From Cytophagaceae bacterium (GTDB lineage: Bacteria > Bacteroidota > Bacteroidia > Cytophagales > JAIYAX01), in the NCBI GenBank assembly GCA_027488815.1, contig JAIYAX010000011.1, positions 57,161 to 121,160 on the forward strand: a stretch of 64,000 nucleotides of DNA, written 5' to 3'. Both the position numbers and the translations under genes were made by a program. Below are positions 9,359 to 19,842 of the stretch, in pieces. The notes below the pieces were generated by a model, which saw only the letters and a list, made by a program, of their open reading frames with translations, was not told where the DNA came from and did no database searches. Every line of letters starts with the position of its first letter. Position 1 is the stretch's first letter.

Positions 9359-10774
9359 ATGACTTCCTCAGAATTTGCCTATATCTGCAAGCATCCCGAA
9401 ATCATTGCAGCCCAGTACATACAACCTTTGGAAGAAACGGCAAAGAGATTTCCCTTTTGTCAGAGCAGCCATATACTTACTGCGAAATTTTACGAAGACA
9501 TCGACGAGCACAGTGCCATAGCCAAGGAAAAGCTACAAAGAGCCGCTGTTTATTGCTCGGACAGAGCAATGCTCAAATCCATAATCGATCGTGACCCTGC
9601 GAACGTGATACAAAGTCGTCAAACAAAAGAGAACGCTCAGGAAAAGAATAGTACTACGAAGAATAAAACAGGCCGATCAAAAAAGATCGAAACCAGTGTA
9701 ATCTATACAGATGCCAATCAGATGGCAGCGTCCAAACCGGTTGCAGAGAAGCCTAAACCAAAATCATTCGGTCTTGATGTAAGAGTACCTGAAATCATCT
9801 TGCCAAATGAAAGGCTTATTCCATTCGAGAAATCTCAGCCATTTGAGCATAACGAATTGCATATCAGCAAATCAAAACTAGCTGAAAAGGCAGGCTTTAT
9901 TCCTGTGGTGGTCAATCAACCTGTTGGTGATAAGCTGTTTTCAGAGCTGTATGAAAATTTGAGGGAACTCAGGCAGCGCAAAAAGAAAGTAATGATTGCA
10001 CTCGAAAAATTGAGCAAACCGACTGTTAAGGAAGTGGCCATTCCCGTCTCTAAACCTCAACTGGTGCTTGAAAAAACAAACGTTGAAGTCGCAGCAAAAG
10101 TAGTCGATACTCCAGCAAAACAAGTTGAACCGAAAAAGCCGAAAGCAGTCGCTAAAACCAAAGATGCCCCCAAAGTGGTGCAAGAGATAGAGTTAAAGCC
10201 CATTGAGCCAAAAGCTAAAACGAAACCTCAAAACAAGGAAACAGATAAAGAAGTCCTTGTACCTAAAACCGAAAAGGAGAAAAAAACAACAACTCCCAAA
10301 GTTGTCAAGACAAAGCCGACTGACAAAGCTCCTCAAAAGCCTGTTAAAGTCACACTCAAACCAAAAGTCGAGGAACTAGGGGTCGAGCATGAGTCTGAGG
10401 ATGAAACCGATTTGCTCCTCGCCTATCTAAGTTCTTTAAAACACGAAGAAACACCACCTGAGCCCAAAGTGAGGAAAAAAGCAGCCGACCAGGTTTCAGC
10501 ATTGGACTCACAGCATCATCTGATCGATCAGTTTTTAAAGGAATTGCCCAATATCAAAACGAGAGATGTGCGCCATGCCAACCCTCAAGTTTATGAAGGA
10601 GATCTTTCAGAATCGAGCACGACCGAGGCGCATTTGGTATCTGAAAATTTGGCTAGAATTTACCTGAGACAAGGTAATAAGGAGAAAGCCCGGGAGACCT
10701 TTTCAAAGCTGATATTGAAATATCCTGAAAAAAGAGATTACTTTGCGGACGAAATAAAAAAGTTGGAAGAGTAG
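9359..10774 (+). CDS. Lys/Pro-rich protein with C-terminal TPR
   Basis: A 471-residue protein. The N-terminal ~90 residues form a compact helical segment (HPEIIAAQYIQPLEETAKRF) with two cysteines. Residues ~90-360 are rich in Lys, Pro, Glu and Val repeats and probably disordered. The last ~50 residues hold a TPR (ENLARIYLRQGNKEKARETF). No signal peptide or membrane segment is present. It sits between lptE and secG with one-base gaps on both sides, so it belongs to the envelope/secretion operon. The role is unknown. A scaffold for the Sec or Lpt machinery is only an inference from position. Confidence 0.75.
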   Translation: MTSSEFAYICKHPEIIAAQYIQPLEETAKRFPFCQSSHILTAKFYEDIDEHSAIAKEKLQRAAVYCSDRAMLKSIIDRDPANVIQSRQTKENAQEKNSTTKNKTGRSKKIETSVIYTDANQMAASKPVAEKPKPKSFGLDVRVPEIILPNERLIPFEKSQPFEHNELHISKSKLAEKAGFIPVVVNQPVGDKLFSELYENLRELRQRKKKVMIALEKLSKPTVKEVAIPVSKPQLVLEKTNVEVAAKVVDTPAKQVEPKKPKAVAKTKDAPKVVQEIELKPIEPKAKTKPQNKETDKEVLVPKTEKEKKTTTPKVVKTKPTDKAPQKPVKVTLKPKVEELGVEHESEDETDLLLAYLSSLKHEETPPEPKVRKKAADQVSALDSQHHLIDQFLKELPNIKTRDVRHANPQVYEGDLSESSTTEAHLVSENLARIYLRQGNKEKARETFSKLILKYPEKRDYFADEIKKLEE

Positions 10775-10775
10775 T

Positions 10776-11180
10776 ATGTACGCAGTTATCATCACCCTGA
10801 TCATCATTGTTTGTATTTTGCTTGTGTTAGTTGTGCTGGCACAAAATTCAAAAGGTGGAGGCCTTTCCAGCCAGTTTGGAGGCGGAGGAACTCAATTGAT
10901 CGGAGTTAAAAGAACAGGTGATCTTTTAGAAAAACTGACCTGGGGTTTTGCAATTGCATTATTGTCCCTTTCATTGCTTTCAAATTTTATGCTACCCAAG
11001 GGCCCTCAAGAAGGTGAAGAGATCAACTCAGTCAACATCGAAAGGGCGGCTGAAACACCAGACGTTGCCCCAACCAATACGCCTGCACCTGAAGGGGAAA
11101 ATGCACAGCCTGTTAGTCCTGCCCCTGCTGATGGCAGCGACCCATTCGCTACTCCTCCGGCGGAAGGAGAAAAGAAATAA
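10776..11180 (+). CDS. secG: Preprotein translocase subunit SecG
   Basis: A 134-residue protein with two membrane helices (IITLIIIVCILLVLVVLAQ and FAIALLSLSLLSNFML) and between them the SecG signature NSKGGGLSSQFGG. SecG assists the SecYE channel. The C-terminal ~50 residues after the second helix are an Ala/Pro/Glu-rich tail. Such a tail is longer than in E. coli SecG and is common in Bacteroidota. It ends the miaB-to-secG operon and is followed by a hairpin terminator. Confidence 0.92.
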   Translation: MYAVIITLIIIVCILLVLVVLAQNSKGGGLSSQFGGGGTQLIGVKRTGDLLEKLTWGFAIALLSLSLLSNFMLPKGPQEGEEINSVNIERAAETPDVAPTNTPAPEGENAQPVSPAPADGSDPFATPPAEGEKK

Positions 11181-11186
11181 ATCAAG

Positions 11187-11208
11187 AGGCCCTTCGGGGC
11201 CTTTTATG
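11187..11208. terminator. Terminator between secG and the convergent gene
   Basis: A perfect stem aggccc / gggcct closed by a stable ttcg tetraloop starts seven bases after the secG stop and is followed by ttttatgtttt. It ends the secG operon and lies only two bases before the 3' end of the convergent gene, so it may act on both strands. Confidence 0.8.
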
Positions 11209-11923
11209 TTTTAGATAGAAAGCGAACCAATAAACGCTTGGCAATAGGGATCAAAGTCTCCTGATGGGGAATGATCCTTTTCGATAAAACCAGGAAAGTT
11301 GCCGGATTTGGCAGTTCCTTTTTTGACTTGATCAGATCTAGTTTTATGTTTTCGAGATGGCTGCTCAGGCTCTTCCTGAAATGTCCAATAAACCTCATAT
11401 GAACACCCCTATAGCGCTCATCTTGCTGCTGCAATAATGAGACCTGATACTGATAAACTTCGTATTCAGGCTTAAATGGCTCCTCGATAAACAAATAACC
11501 GGCATCCTTGTAAAGTGGGGCTACACCTATTTCTGAAATCTCGATCTCCTTCTCCAGGTAATCATAGATTGTAGCTCCATAGTCCAGGTTTTGTTTGAAT
11601 TGAGGCAGGGCAAAATCAATGATCGTGTTAATCTCTTCCATCAGGTGATCATCCTGAACGATTTGTTGGTATACCAGCTTTAGCTGTTCAAAATCTGCCT
11701 TGCTGATGTGTTTGGGAAAGCTGCTTTGCAATAGCTGCTTTTGGTTTTTGATCTCCTCCAGGTTTCTGAAATGAAATACCAGGTCAGACAGCTCAGGGTA
11801 AAGAGCATATCGGTCAAACTTCTCTTTCACCTTTTGTAAATACCCCAGAAGCAGGTACTTTTTATATTCAAAATCAATCAATCCTGAAGTAACCCAATCT
11901 TTTCCAAGTGTTTCCATAAGCAT
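11204..11923 (-). CDS. Conserved hypothetical cytoplasmic protein
   Basis: A 239-residue protein without signal peptide or membrane helix, rich in charged residues and predicted mostly helical (YLQKVKEKFDRYALYP, LEEIKNQKQLLQSSF). A short Gly-Val-Ala segment occurs near residue 150 (ISEIGVAPLYKDAGYLF). I do not recognise a family. It is convergent with secG and divergent from groES. A second ATG at codon 3 is an equally good start. The gene is intact and codon use looks like its neighbours, so it is probably real. Confidence 0.65.
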   Translation of the reverse strand: MLMETLGKDWVTSGLIDFEYKKYLLLGYLQKVKEKFDRYALYPELSDLVFHFRNLEEIKNQKQLLQSSFPKHISKADFEQLKLVYQQIVQDDHLMEEINTIIDFALPQFKQNLDYGATIYDYLEKEIEISEIGVAPLYKDAGYLFIEEPFKPEYEVYQYQVSLLQQQDERYRGVHMRFIGHFRKSLSSHLENIKLDLIKSKKELPNPATFLVLSKRIIPHQETLIPIAKRLLVRFLSKT

Positions 11924-12089
11924 TAATTAAAAAAACTAAGTATTTAACGAATGAAAAGCAAAGAGAGATATACACAGACCTGAACGGGAGGTATGAAATA
12001 TTGGCAGAATGTATGACAATTGAGGCGGTCAATTGCCAATGGCATGTATTGTGCAATTAAAGAGCTGTCGATTAAAAACCATTTAAAAT
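11924..12089. promoter_or_regulatory. Divergent upstream region of groES; inverted repeat, no CIRCE
   Basis: This 166-base interval must hold the groESL promoter. I see no CIRCE operator (TTAGCACTC-N9-GAGTGCTAA). It does hold caattg-aggcggt-caattg, in which a palindromic hexamer is repeated, and nearby ttggcag / attgcca halves. Either could be a regulator site. No clear TAnnTTTG element was found. Confidence 0.35.
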
Positions 12090-14026
<1,937 letters not shown>

Positions 14027-14047
14027 CCAGCCCCAAACCTTTTCATT

Positions 14048-14086
14048 AGAAAGCCCGGTCCATTTTGGCCGGGCTTTCTTGTTTTA
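14048..14086 (+). terminator. groESL terminator
   Basis: An 11-base-pair perfect stem (agaaagcccgg / ccgggctttct) with a ten-base loop begins 21 bases after the groEL stop, followed by tgtttt. This is a strong intrinsic terminator. Confidence 0.88.
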
Positions 14087-14386
14087 ATGTCAAGCACCTG
14101 AAATTATTTAGGCCTGAGACCTAATTCCATTATTTGTCACAAATAGCTGTTTATCTGGTATTTACAAATTTTTACTTACTGTGCGACCTGTTTTTATTGT
14201 TCAATAATTAAGTTAAACAAAATGTTATTGGGGTAAACTATGGCTCTACAAAAGATTATTTTGCTCCATTCGAAGCCTATTTGGAGTTTAATACCGCTGT
14301 GGGGGTATTTGTTCCCTAATTCAGAGTTACGAGAAGTTATTCTTAAGCTTCTGCAAACATTTTAACAAATTGCGGGCGTTTTAAAA
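14080..14386. other. Intergenic region before methyltransferase pair
   Basis: About 300 bases of AT-rich DNA between the groEL terminator and the first methyltransferase. It holds one short open frame (14240-14365, listed separately). I see no clear promoter element, tRNA or insertion-sequence end. Confidence 0.5.
14240..14365 (+). CDS. Possible 41-residue small protein or leader peptide
   Basis: This ORF is too short for the supplied track. It starts at ATG 14240, seven bases after a GGGG run that could serve as a ribosome site, and encodes MALQKIILLHSKPIW and so on to QTF. It is hydrophobic with two tryptophans and a basic-amphipathic C-terminal helix. It ends 21 bases before the FkbM methyltransferase start. 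It could be a leader peptide or chance. Nothing but the uninterrupted frame and position supports it. Confidence 0.22.
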   Translation: MALQKIILLHSKPIWSLIPLWGYLFPNSELREVILKLLQTF

Positions 14387-15229
14387 ATGATCGCTAGCAT
14401 TCGTCTACTCATGTTTAGAGTTCTCAGAGCTCTTAGCATTTACATCGTAAGCCCAATTGAGTATAACTGGTTTAAAGTATTCAAAGAGCAAAAAAAGCTA
14501 GGACTTGAGATCAATAGACAGATAAATCTATCTGTAATCAGGTTTGACCTAAATGGTTCATCACTAAAACCCAAGTTCAGATCAAATAGTAGCGATATTG
14601 CTGTTTTCAGGCAGATTTTCATTTTGAATGAATACATGCCCGCTATACAAATTCTGCAATCAGTAGGAAAAGTGGTTAAAAACATGGTAGATGCAGGGGC
14701 AAACGTCGGTTTCACTTCTTTACAAGTAGCTGCATTTTTCCCTGAAGTAAAAATTCTCGCAATTGAAGCTGATCCTGAAAACTATCAATGGCTAAAACAA
14801 AATTTGGAAACTCATTTCCCCAACAGAACTACAGCTTTAAATAGAGCCTTGTGGAGCACAAATGAAGCATTAACATTTGAGAATTCGAACAATACCAACT
14901 ACTGGGCACGAAAAATGACCCCATCAGCTTCTCAAGGAGTCAATTCGATTATTGGTTATTCAGCTAAAGATATGCTTGATTATTACGGTGCTGAAACAAT
15001 AGATTTTCTAAAAATTGATATAGAGGGTGCAGAAACTGAGTTCTTTAAAGATAAAGAAACAAGCCTAGAGCTGCTAAAGAATACACGACTGATGGCTATT
15101 GAGCTTCATGGAAACGAAGTTTTTGAAAGAGTTTTAAAAGATTTGCTTGTACTGGCTGGCTTTTTTTATTTTCACTCATCAGAATCTATTATTGCCTACA
15201 ACAAGCACATTTATAGTAATAAACCATAG
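14387..15229 (+). CDS. FkbM-family SAM-dependent methyltransferase
   Basis: A 280-residue protein with the class I SAM motif I (VDAGANVGFTSLQVA), motif II acidic residue (ILAIEADPENYQWL), and the FkbM hallmark 'DFLKIDIEGAETEF' about 90 residues later. FkbM proteins O-methylate sugars, polyketides and other small molecules. In this lineage they often modify surface glycans. It has no signal peptide. It and the next gene are more AT-rich than the flanking groEL and helicase genes and sit between two housekeeping loci, which suggests acquisition. The acceptor is unknown. Confidence 0.85.
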   Translation: MIASIRLLMFRVLRALSIYIVSPIEYNWFKVFKEQKKLGLEINRQINLSVIRFDLNGSSLKPKFRSNSSDIAVFRQIFILNEYMPAIQILQSVGKVVKNMVDAGANVGFTSLQVAAFFPEVKILAIEADPENYQWLKQNLETHFPNRTTALNRALWSTNEALTFENSNNTNYWARKMTPSASQGVNSIIGYSAKDMLDYYGAETIDFLKIDIEGAETEFFKDKETSLELLKNTRLMAIELHGNEVFERVLKDLLVLAGFFYFHSSESIIAYNKHIYSNKP

Positions 15230-15233
15230 AATT

Positions 15234-16046
15234 ATGAGAACAAATCAAATAACTAATTTAATCATTTGGATGATTAAAAATTTCAGGCATAGCTTAAGGT
15301 TATTTGTACTATTACCTTCATTTAGTCGTGGATTTCATTTTTCATTAAATCACAAAGTAGCATCACCAAAAAGTCACCTTAATAGGCCACATCAAAACGA
15401 TTTAAGAACATTTTTTAACAGCCAACTTTCAGGTCGAGGGATATGGAAATGGGATCATTATTTTGAAATTTATGACCGATACTTAGCAAAGTTTCGTCAT
15501 TCTGAGGCAGTCATGGTTGAGATAGGAATCTATAGCGGAGGCAGTTTGCTAATGTGGCAGAACTATTTTGGCGAAAAAATTAAGATCATAGGTGTTGATA
15601 TTGAGCAGGCTTGTAAAGCATATGAAGGAGGCCAAATTTTTATTGAAATTGGTGACCAGGGTGATCTTCAATTCTGGGAAAAATTTAAAACAAAACACAC
15701 CAATTGCGATATAGTTATTGACGATGGTGGGCACAAACCAAATCAACAGATTAATACTTTTATTTCTCTTTTTGATACACTAAACCCAGGTGGGGTGTAT
15801 ATATGTGAAGACGTGCATGGACAATACCAGGAATTTGCACAATTTTGCCTGGGTCTATCAGCTAAACTTGGCGAAGCTATTAGCATACCTAATAGCCTTA
15901 GAGTCAAGGCAAACCATCTACAAAGGGTAATAAAAGCTGTTCATATTTATCCTTATATGTATATTATTGAAAAACTAGAACAGCCTAGAGAAGAGCTATT
16001 CTCTCAAAAAAATGGGACCGAGTGGCAACCTTTCTACGACCGATAA
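15234..16046 (+). CDS. Class I SAM-dependent methyltransferase, sugar/macrolide O-methyltransferase-like
   Basis: About 270 residues from the ATG at 15234, four bases after the FkbM stop. The track start at 15147 lies inside that gene. Visible are VEIGIYSGGSLLMW (SAM motif I), IIGVDIEQ (motif II), and VIDDGGHKPNQQ, the metal- and SAM-contacting Asp-Asp-Gly-Gly-His pattern known from cephalosporin hydroxylase (CmcI) and MycE-type methyltransferases. The first ~70 residues are basic and variable. The pair of neighbouring methyltransferases probably acts on the same glycan or small molecule. The gene overlaps the helicase start by 35 bases, an unusually long overlap for unrelated genes. Confidence 0.8.
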   Translation: MRTNQITNLIIWMIKNFRHSLRLFVLLPSFSRGFHFSLNHKVASPKSHLNRPHQNDLRTFFNSQLSGRGIWKWDHYFEIYDRYLAKFRHSEAVMVEIGIYSGGSLLMWQNYFGEKIKIIGVDIEQACKAYEGGQIFIEIGDQGDLQFWEKFKTKHTNCDIVIDDGGHKPNQQINTFISLFDTLNPGGVYICEDVHGQYQEFAQFCLGLSAKLGEAISIPNSLRVKANHLQRVIKAVHIYPYMYIIEKLEQPREELFSQKNGTEWQPFYDR

Positions 16047-18477
16047 TGCTGATCTGCTGTTCGAACAATGGTTCAAAAAAAGAAACTGGAAACCATTCCC
16101 ATTTCAAACTGAGGCCTTTCACCAGATTAAATCTGGCCATTCTGGTCTGCTGAATGCCCCAACGGGTAGTGGTAAAACCTATGCCCTTTTTATCCCATTG
16201 CTGGCAAAATTAGTTACTGAAAACCAAACGCCAGCAGGGTTGAAGATCATTTGGATCACCCCTCTCAAAGCTTTGGCCAATGACATCGCAATGGCCATGC
16301 AAACCGCATGTGACACCCTGTCTACCGGATGGAAAGTGGCCGTGAGAACTGGAGACTTATCCGGCTACGATAAAAAAAAGCAATTATTGCATCTACCTGA
16401 AGTACTTGTAACGACACCTGAAAGCTTGCACGTGATGTTCAGCGCTGCTCAACATGCTCAGTGGTTTTTAAATACCCAAGCGGTGGTAGTTGATGAATGG
16501 CATGAGCTGTTAGGCAACAAAAGAGGAACTCAAACCGAATTGGTGCTAAGCCATATCGATACCCTTCTGGATTCAAGTTCAAGGCCTCCCCTGCTTCGTT
16601 GGGGCATCTCAGCAACTATTGGCAATCTTGAAGAAGGATTACTGGCACTCATGGGTATAGGAACCGGGGTAATTGTGCGCTCTCAACAGGAAAAAAAACT
16701 AAGAATGGTTACCATTTATCCTCCTGAAAATGAAAAATTTCCATGGGGTGGTCATTTGGGCATCAAGCGTGTGGCTGAAGTTGCTTCATTGCTCAGCAAA
16801 CACAAAATGCTACTTATATTCACCAACACCAGAGCTCAATGTGAGCTATGGTACAAAGCCCTTATCGAACATGATACTGATCTCTCAGGGCAAATAGCTA
16901 TGCATCATGGCTCCCTGGACACTGAAATAAGGGCCTGGGTCGAGGATAAGCTTAAATCGGGCAAACTCAAAGCAGTAGTATGCACATCCAGCCTTGACCT
17001 TGGTGTAGATTTTCGTCCTGTTGATGCTATTGTGCAAATCGGTGGGCCTAAAGGCGTTGCCAGATTTATACAAAGGGCTGGCCGAAGCGGACACAGACCA
17101 GGAGAAGAAAGCATCATCTATTTTGTCCCAACACATTCGCTGGAGCTTATAGAAGCCTCTGCTTTGCGCAAAGCACTTGAAGAAGGCTTTGTTGAACAAC
17201 GAATCCCGGTCCAAATGGCGGTGGATGTGCTAATACAGTACCTTGTCACACTCGCAACAGGAGATGGGTTTGATGAGCAAAAACTATTCTTAGAAGTCCG
17301 TAAGACGTACGCCTACTCCAAAATTAGTCCTGAAGTCTGGAGATGGGTGCTCAATTTCATTACGACCGGAGGTGAAGCACTTGAAGAATATCAGGAATAT
17401 GCTCGGGTGCAAATGGTCAATGGGGTGTTTAAGGTTGTCGATAAGAAAATTGCTCTTAGGCATCGCTTGTCAATCGGTACAATAGTGGCCGACCCCTCAG
17501 TAAAAGTCAAATACATGAGTGGGCCATATATTGGTTCTATTGAGGAAAGTTTCATTGCCAGACTGTCTGAGGGCGACCAGTTTTGGTTTGCCGGCAAGTG
17601 CCTCAGTTTTGTCAAACTCAAGGATATGACAGCCTGGGTAAAGAAAGCGACCAAACCCAAAGGAATTGTACCGCAATGGATGGGAGGTCGCATGCCATTT
17701 TCATCACAACTGGCTTCTTTAATAAGAGAAGAGATCGAAAAAGCTAAATGGAATGAACAAGGGTCTGAGGAACGAAATTACCTTGAACCTGTATTTGAAA
17801 TCCAAAACGAATGGTCAGAAATTCCTTCCAGTCATCAGCTTTTAATTGAGCAAATAGAAACAAAAGAAGGTTTTCATGTTTTCTTCTATCCTTTTGAAGG
17901 GTATGTAGTTCATGAGTTGCTGGCTGCCTTGATTGCGTTCAGGTTAGGATTAATCCAACCCATGTCCTTCTCTATGGCCATCAATGATTTCGGGTTTGAA
18001 TTGCTTAGCGATCAGGAAATTGACCTGAATCAGGCATTTCAACAAGGCCTGCTGAATACTGAACATCTTGAAGAAGATTTGATAGCATGCGTGAACGACA
18101 GTGAAATGGCCAAAAGAAGGTTTAGGGAAATTGCCCATATCTCAGGCCTCGTGTTTCAGGGGTTTCCTGGTCAGCAGAAATCCTACAAACATCTTCAGGC
18201 TTCTACTTCACTACTTTTTGATGTGCTAAAAACCTATGATCAGGATAATTTATTGCTTACCCAGGCTTTTGGAGAAGTACTGGCTTTCCAGCTTGAAAAG
18301 GATCGACTTATCAAAGTTATAGATCGTCTTCATCAATTGCAGCCACTTATGGTTAAAACTGATAGATTTACACCTTTCTGTTTTCCGATCATGGTAGAGT
18401 TTTTGCGAAGTCGGCTGAGTTCAGAAAAATTAGAAGACCGAATTGAAAAGATGAAGCTTCAAAATAGTCTTCTCTAA
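16012..18477 (+). CDS. Lhr-like DEXH helicase of the ligase-associated DNA repair set
   Basis: An 821-residue superfamily 2 helicase. It has Walker A APTGSGKTYALF, the DExH box as VVDEWHELLGNKRG, motif III SATIGNL, motif IV-VI segments (TSSLDLGVDF, QRAGRSGHRPGE), and the long C-terminal Lhr-type winged-helix and beta-barrel portion. This form is normally found with an ATP-dependent DNA ligase, a beta-CASP exonuclease and the PdeM phosphoesterase. Here only PdeM is nearby, 1.3 kb downstream. The start lies inside the methyltransferase gene. No good later ATG precedes the first conserved block, so 16012 is kept. Confidence 0.88.
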   Translation: MGPSGNLSTTDNADLLFEQWFKKRNWKPFPFQTEAFHQIKSGHSGLLNAPTGSGKTYALFIPLLAKLVTENQTPAGLKIIWITPLKALANDIAMAMQTACDTLSTGWKVAVRTGDLSGYDKKKQLLHLPEVLVTTPESLHVMFSAAQHAQWFLNTQAVVVDEWHELLGNKRGTQTELVLSHIDTLLDSSSRPPLLRWGISATIGNLEEGLLALMGIGTGVIVRSQQEKKLRMVTIYPPENEKFPWGGHLGIKRVAEVASLLSKHKMLLIFTNTRAQCELWYKALIEHDTDLSGQIAMHHGSLDTEIRAWVEDKLKSGKLKAVVCTSSLDLGVDFRPVDAIVQIGGPKGVARFIQRAGRSGHRPGEESIIYFVPTHSLELIEASALRKALEEGFVEQRIPVQMAVDVLIQYLVTLATGDGFDEQKLFLEVRKTYAYSKISPEVWRWVLNFITTGGEALEEYQEYARVQMVNGVFKVVDKKIALRHRLSIGTIVADPSVKVKYMSGPYIGSIEESFIARLSEGDQFWFAGKCLSFVKLKDMTAWVKKATKPKGIVPQWMGGRMPFSSQLASLIREEIEKAKWNEQGSEERNYLEPVFEIQNEWSEIPSSHQLLIEQIETKEGFHVFFYPFEGYVVHELLAALIAFRLGLIQPMSFSMAINDFGFELLSDQEIDLNQAFQQGLLNTEHLEEDLIACVNDSEMAKRRFREIAHISGLVFQGFPGQQKSYKHLQASTSLLFDVLKTYDQDNLLLTQAFGEVLAFQLEKDRLIKVIDRLHQLQPLMVKTDRFTPFCFPIMVEFLRSRLSSEKLEDRIEKMKLQNSLL

Positions 18478-18558
18478 TGCCTAAAACGATTAAAACTGAT
18501 AGTTGTCATTCTTTAAACTCGCTGTACTAGTGTACTTTGTTCCATTAAACGACAAAAC

Positions 18559-19377
18559 ATGAAAATCTTTTTGCCTACTGATTTCTCCAAACAAAGCGGC
18601 TACGCAGAGCAAGTTGCGGTCGCTTTTGCAAAAATGGCCAATGCTGAAATTCACCTGTTCCATAGCGTCAAAACGCCTGTAGACTGGAAAAAGATTAGCA
18701 CCAAGGATGAAAACAAGTACCCTGAAGCAAAAAAACAGATCAGTGATGCAAAGGTTGAAATGGATGCCTTTGCGACTAAGCATAAGGAAATCAAAGTAAC
18801 CCGTGATATAGGCTACAACCTCGCACATGAAGACATCCCAATGTTTGCCGAAAAAGAAAAAGCCGATCTCATCATCATGGGTGGACATGGGGAAAGCGGT
18901 TATGACGAAGAACATCTGGGCTCACATTCACGAAAAGTGTTGAGAAACACCCGTGTTCCTCTGCTCTTGATCCGTAAAAAACCAGCAAAAACACTCCCCT
19001 TAAAGATCATCGTAACAAGTGATTTTGATGAAAAATCAGTAAAGGAACTGCGAAAAGTAGCTGATACTCTTTCTTTTCTGAAGCCTGACCTTCATTTGCT
19101 TTTTGTTAACTCACCATTGCACTTTCAAAACAGTGATGAAACAGAAAAGCAGCTTCATAAAGCAGCTAAGCTAATCGGAGTTGCTCCATCGCATTGCCAT
19201 ATTTTCAATTACAGGTTTATAGAGGATGGCATTGAACGCTTTTGTGAACTGAAAAAAGCTGACGCAGTGGTATTTATTTCGAAAAGCAAGAAAAGCTTTT
19301 TGGGTGGCCTCAACTACAGCTACACAGAAAACACCGCCGAAATGGTGGATGTCCCTGTCTTTGTTTTTAAAGCGTAA
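18559..19377 (+). CDS. Tandem universal stress protein (UspA family)
   Basis: A 272-residue protein with two Usp folds. The first (~1-140) begins MKIFLPTDFSKQS and contains ADLIIMGGHGESG followed by GSHSRKVLRNTRVPLLLI, which is the ATP-binding G-x2-G-x9-G-S/T pattern in slightly altered form. The second (~145-272) begins KIIVTSDFDEKS and lacks a clear nucleotide-binding loop. Tandem Usp proteins act in stress and redox responses by unknown means. It lies between the helicase and PdeM genes. Confidence 0.85.
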   Translation: MKIFLPTDFSKQSGYAEQVAVAFAKMANAEIHLFHSVKTPVDWKKISTKDENKYPEAKKQISDAKVEMDAFATKHKEIKVTRDIGYNLAHEDIPMFAEKEKADLIIMGGHGESGYDEEHLGSHSRKVLRNTRVPLLLIRKKPAKTLPLKIIVTSDFDEKSVKELRKVADTLSFLKPDLHLLFVNSPLHFQNSDETEKQLHKAAKLIGVAPSHCHIFNYRFIEDGIERFCELKKADAVVFISKSKKSFLGGLNYSYTENTAEMVDVPVFVFKA

Positions 19378-19407
19378 GTAGAACAAACCCTTTTACATCA
19401 AAGCAGT

Positions 19408-19415
19408 TATATTTG
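19408..19415 (+). promoter_or_regulatory. Possible -7 element (TATATTTG)
   Basis: TATATTTG matches the Bacteroidota TAnnTTTG element. It ends only four bases before the ATG of the next gene, so transcription from it would give a leaderless or nearly leaderless message. No good -33 TTG was seen. Confidence 0.25.
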
Positions 19416-19419
19416 ATGT

Positions 19420-19842
19420 ATGTTTAGGTATATCCTCTTTAGTCTCGCTTTTTTAATGAGTCAAATTACACTGGCCCAGGTGACTGGTAAAGCTGAATTT
19501 GACCTGAAAGGCTATGCAACTCATGCAGGCATCATGGTTACCTTTTGGGATGAATTCACTTTTGACTGCAAGGACACTGCAATTACCAAGGAGGATGGCT
19601 CTTTTGAAACTGACCTAAAGCCGGGCAATTATTATGTCTTTTACGAGGCCAATGGTTTTCAACAGTACCGAAATCCTGATGCTTTTATCCACAAAGACAA
19701 AACTGATCTTGGATCAGTAAAGCTTGTGCCCATTCTGATAGAGAACAACAGAAAAAAATGGAACCCTTACGGCGATAAGTGCGTCTGCAACCGTCCGCAG
19801 CATCATGGGACTACCACAGTTCCAACTTTTGGTGGAAACTAA
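19420..19842 (+). CDS. Small secreted protein with carboxypeptidase-regulatory-like fold
   Basis: A 140-residue protein with a clear signal peptide (FRYILFSLAFLMSQITLAQ). The mature part reads like a transthyretin-like or carboxypeptidase-regulatory domain (TKEDGSFETDLKPGNYYVFYEANGF). The C-terminus holds a Cys-x-Cys and paired histidines (CVCNRPQHHGT) that could bind metal, but this is not established. It is probably periplasmic or surface-exposed. The 3' end overlaps PdeM by 38 bases. Confidence 0.65.
   Translation: MFRYILFSLAFLMSQITLAQVTGKAEFDLKGYATHAGIMVTFWDEFTFDCKDTAITKEDGSFETDLKPGNYYVFYEANGFQQYRNPDAFIHKDKTDLGSVKLVPILIENNRKKWNPYGDKCVCNRPQHHGTTTVPTFGGN

Noticed and set aside
11924-12089. 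CIRCE heat-shock operator upstream of groES
   Set aside because: I looked for the TTAGCACTC inverted repeat and did not find it. Only weaker inverted repeats are present.
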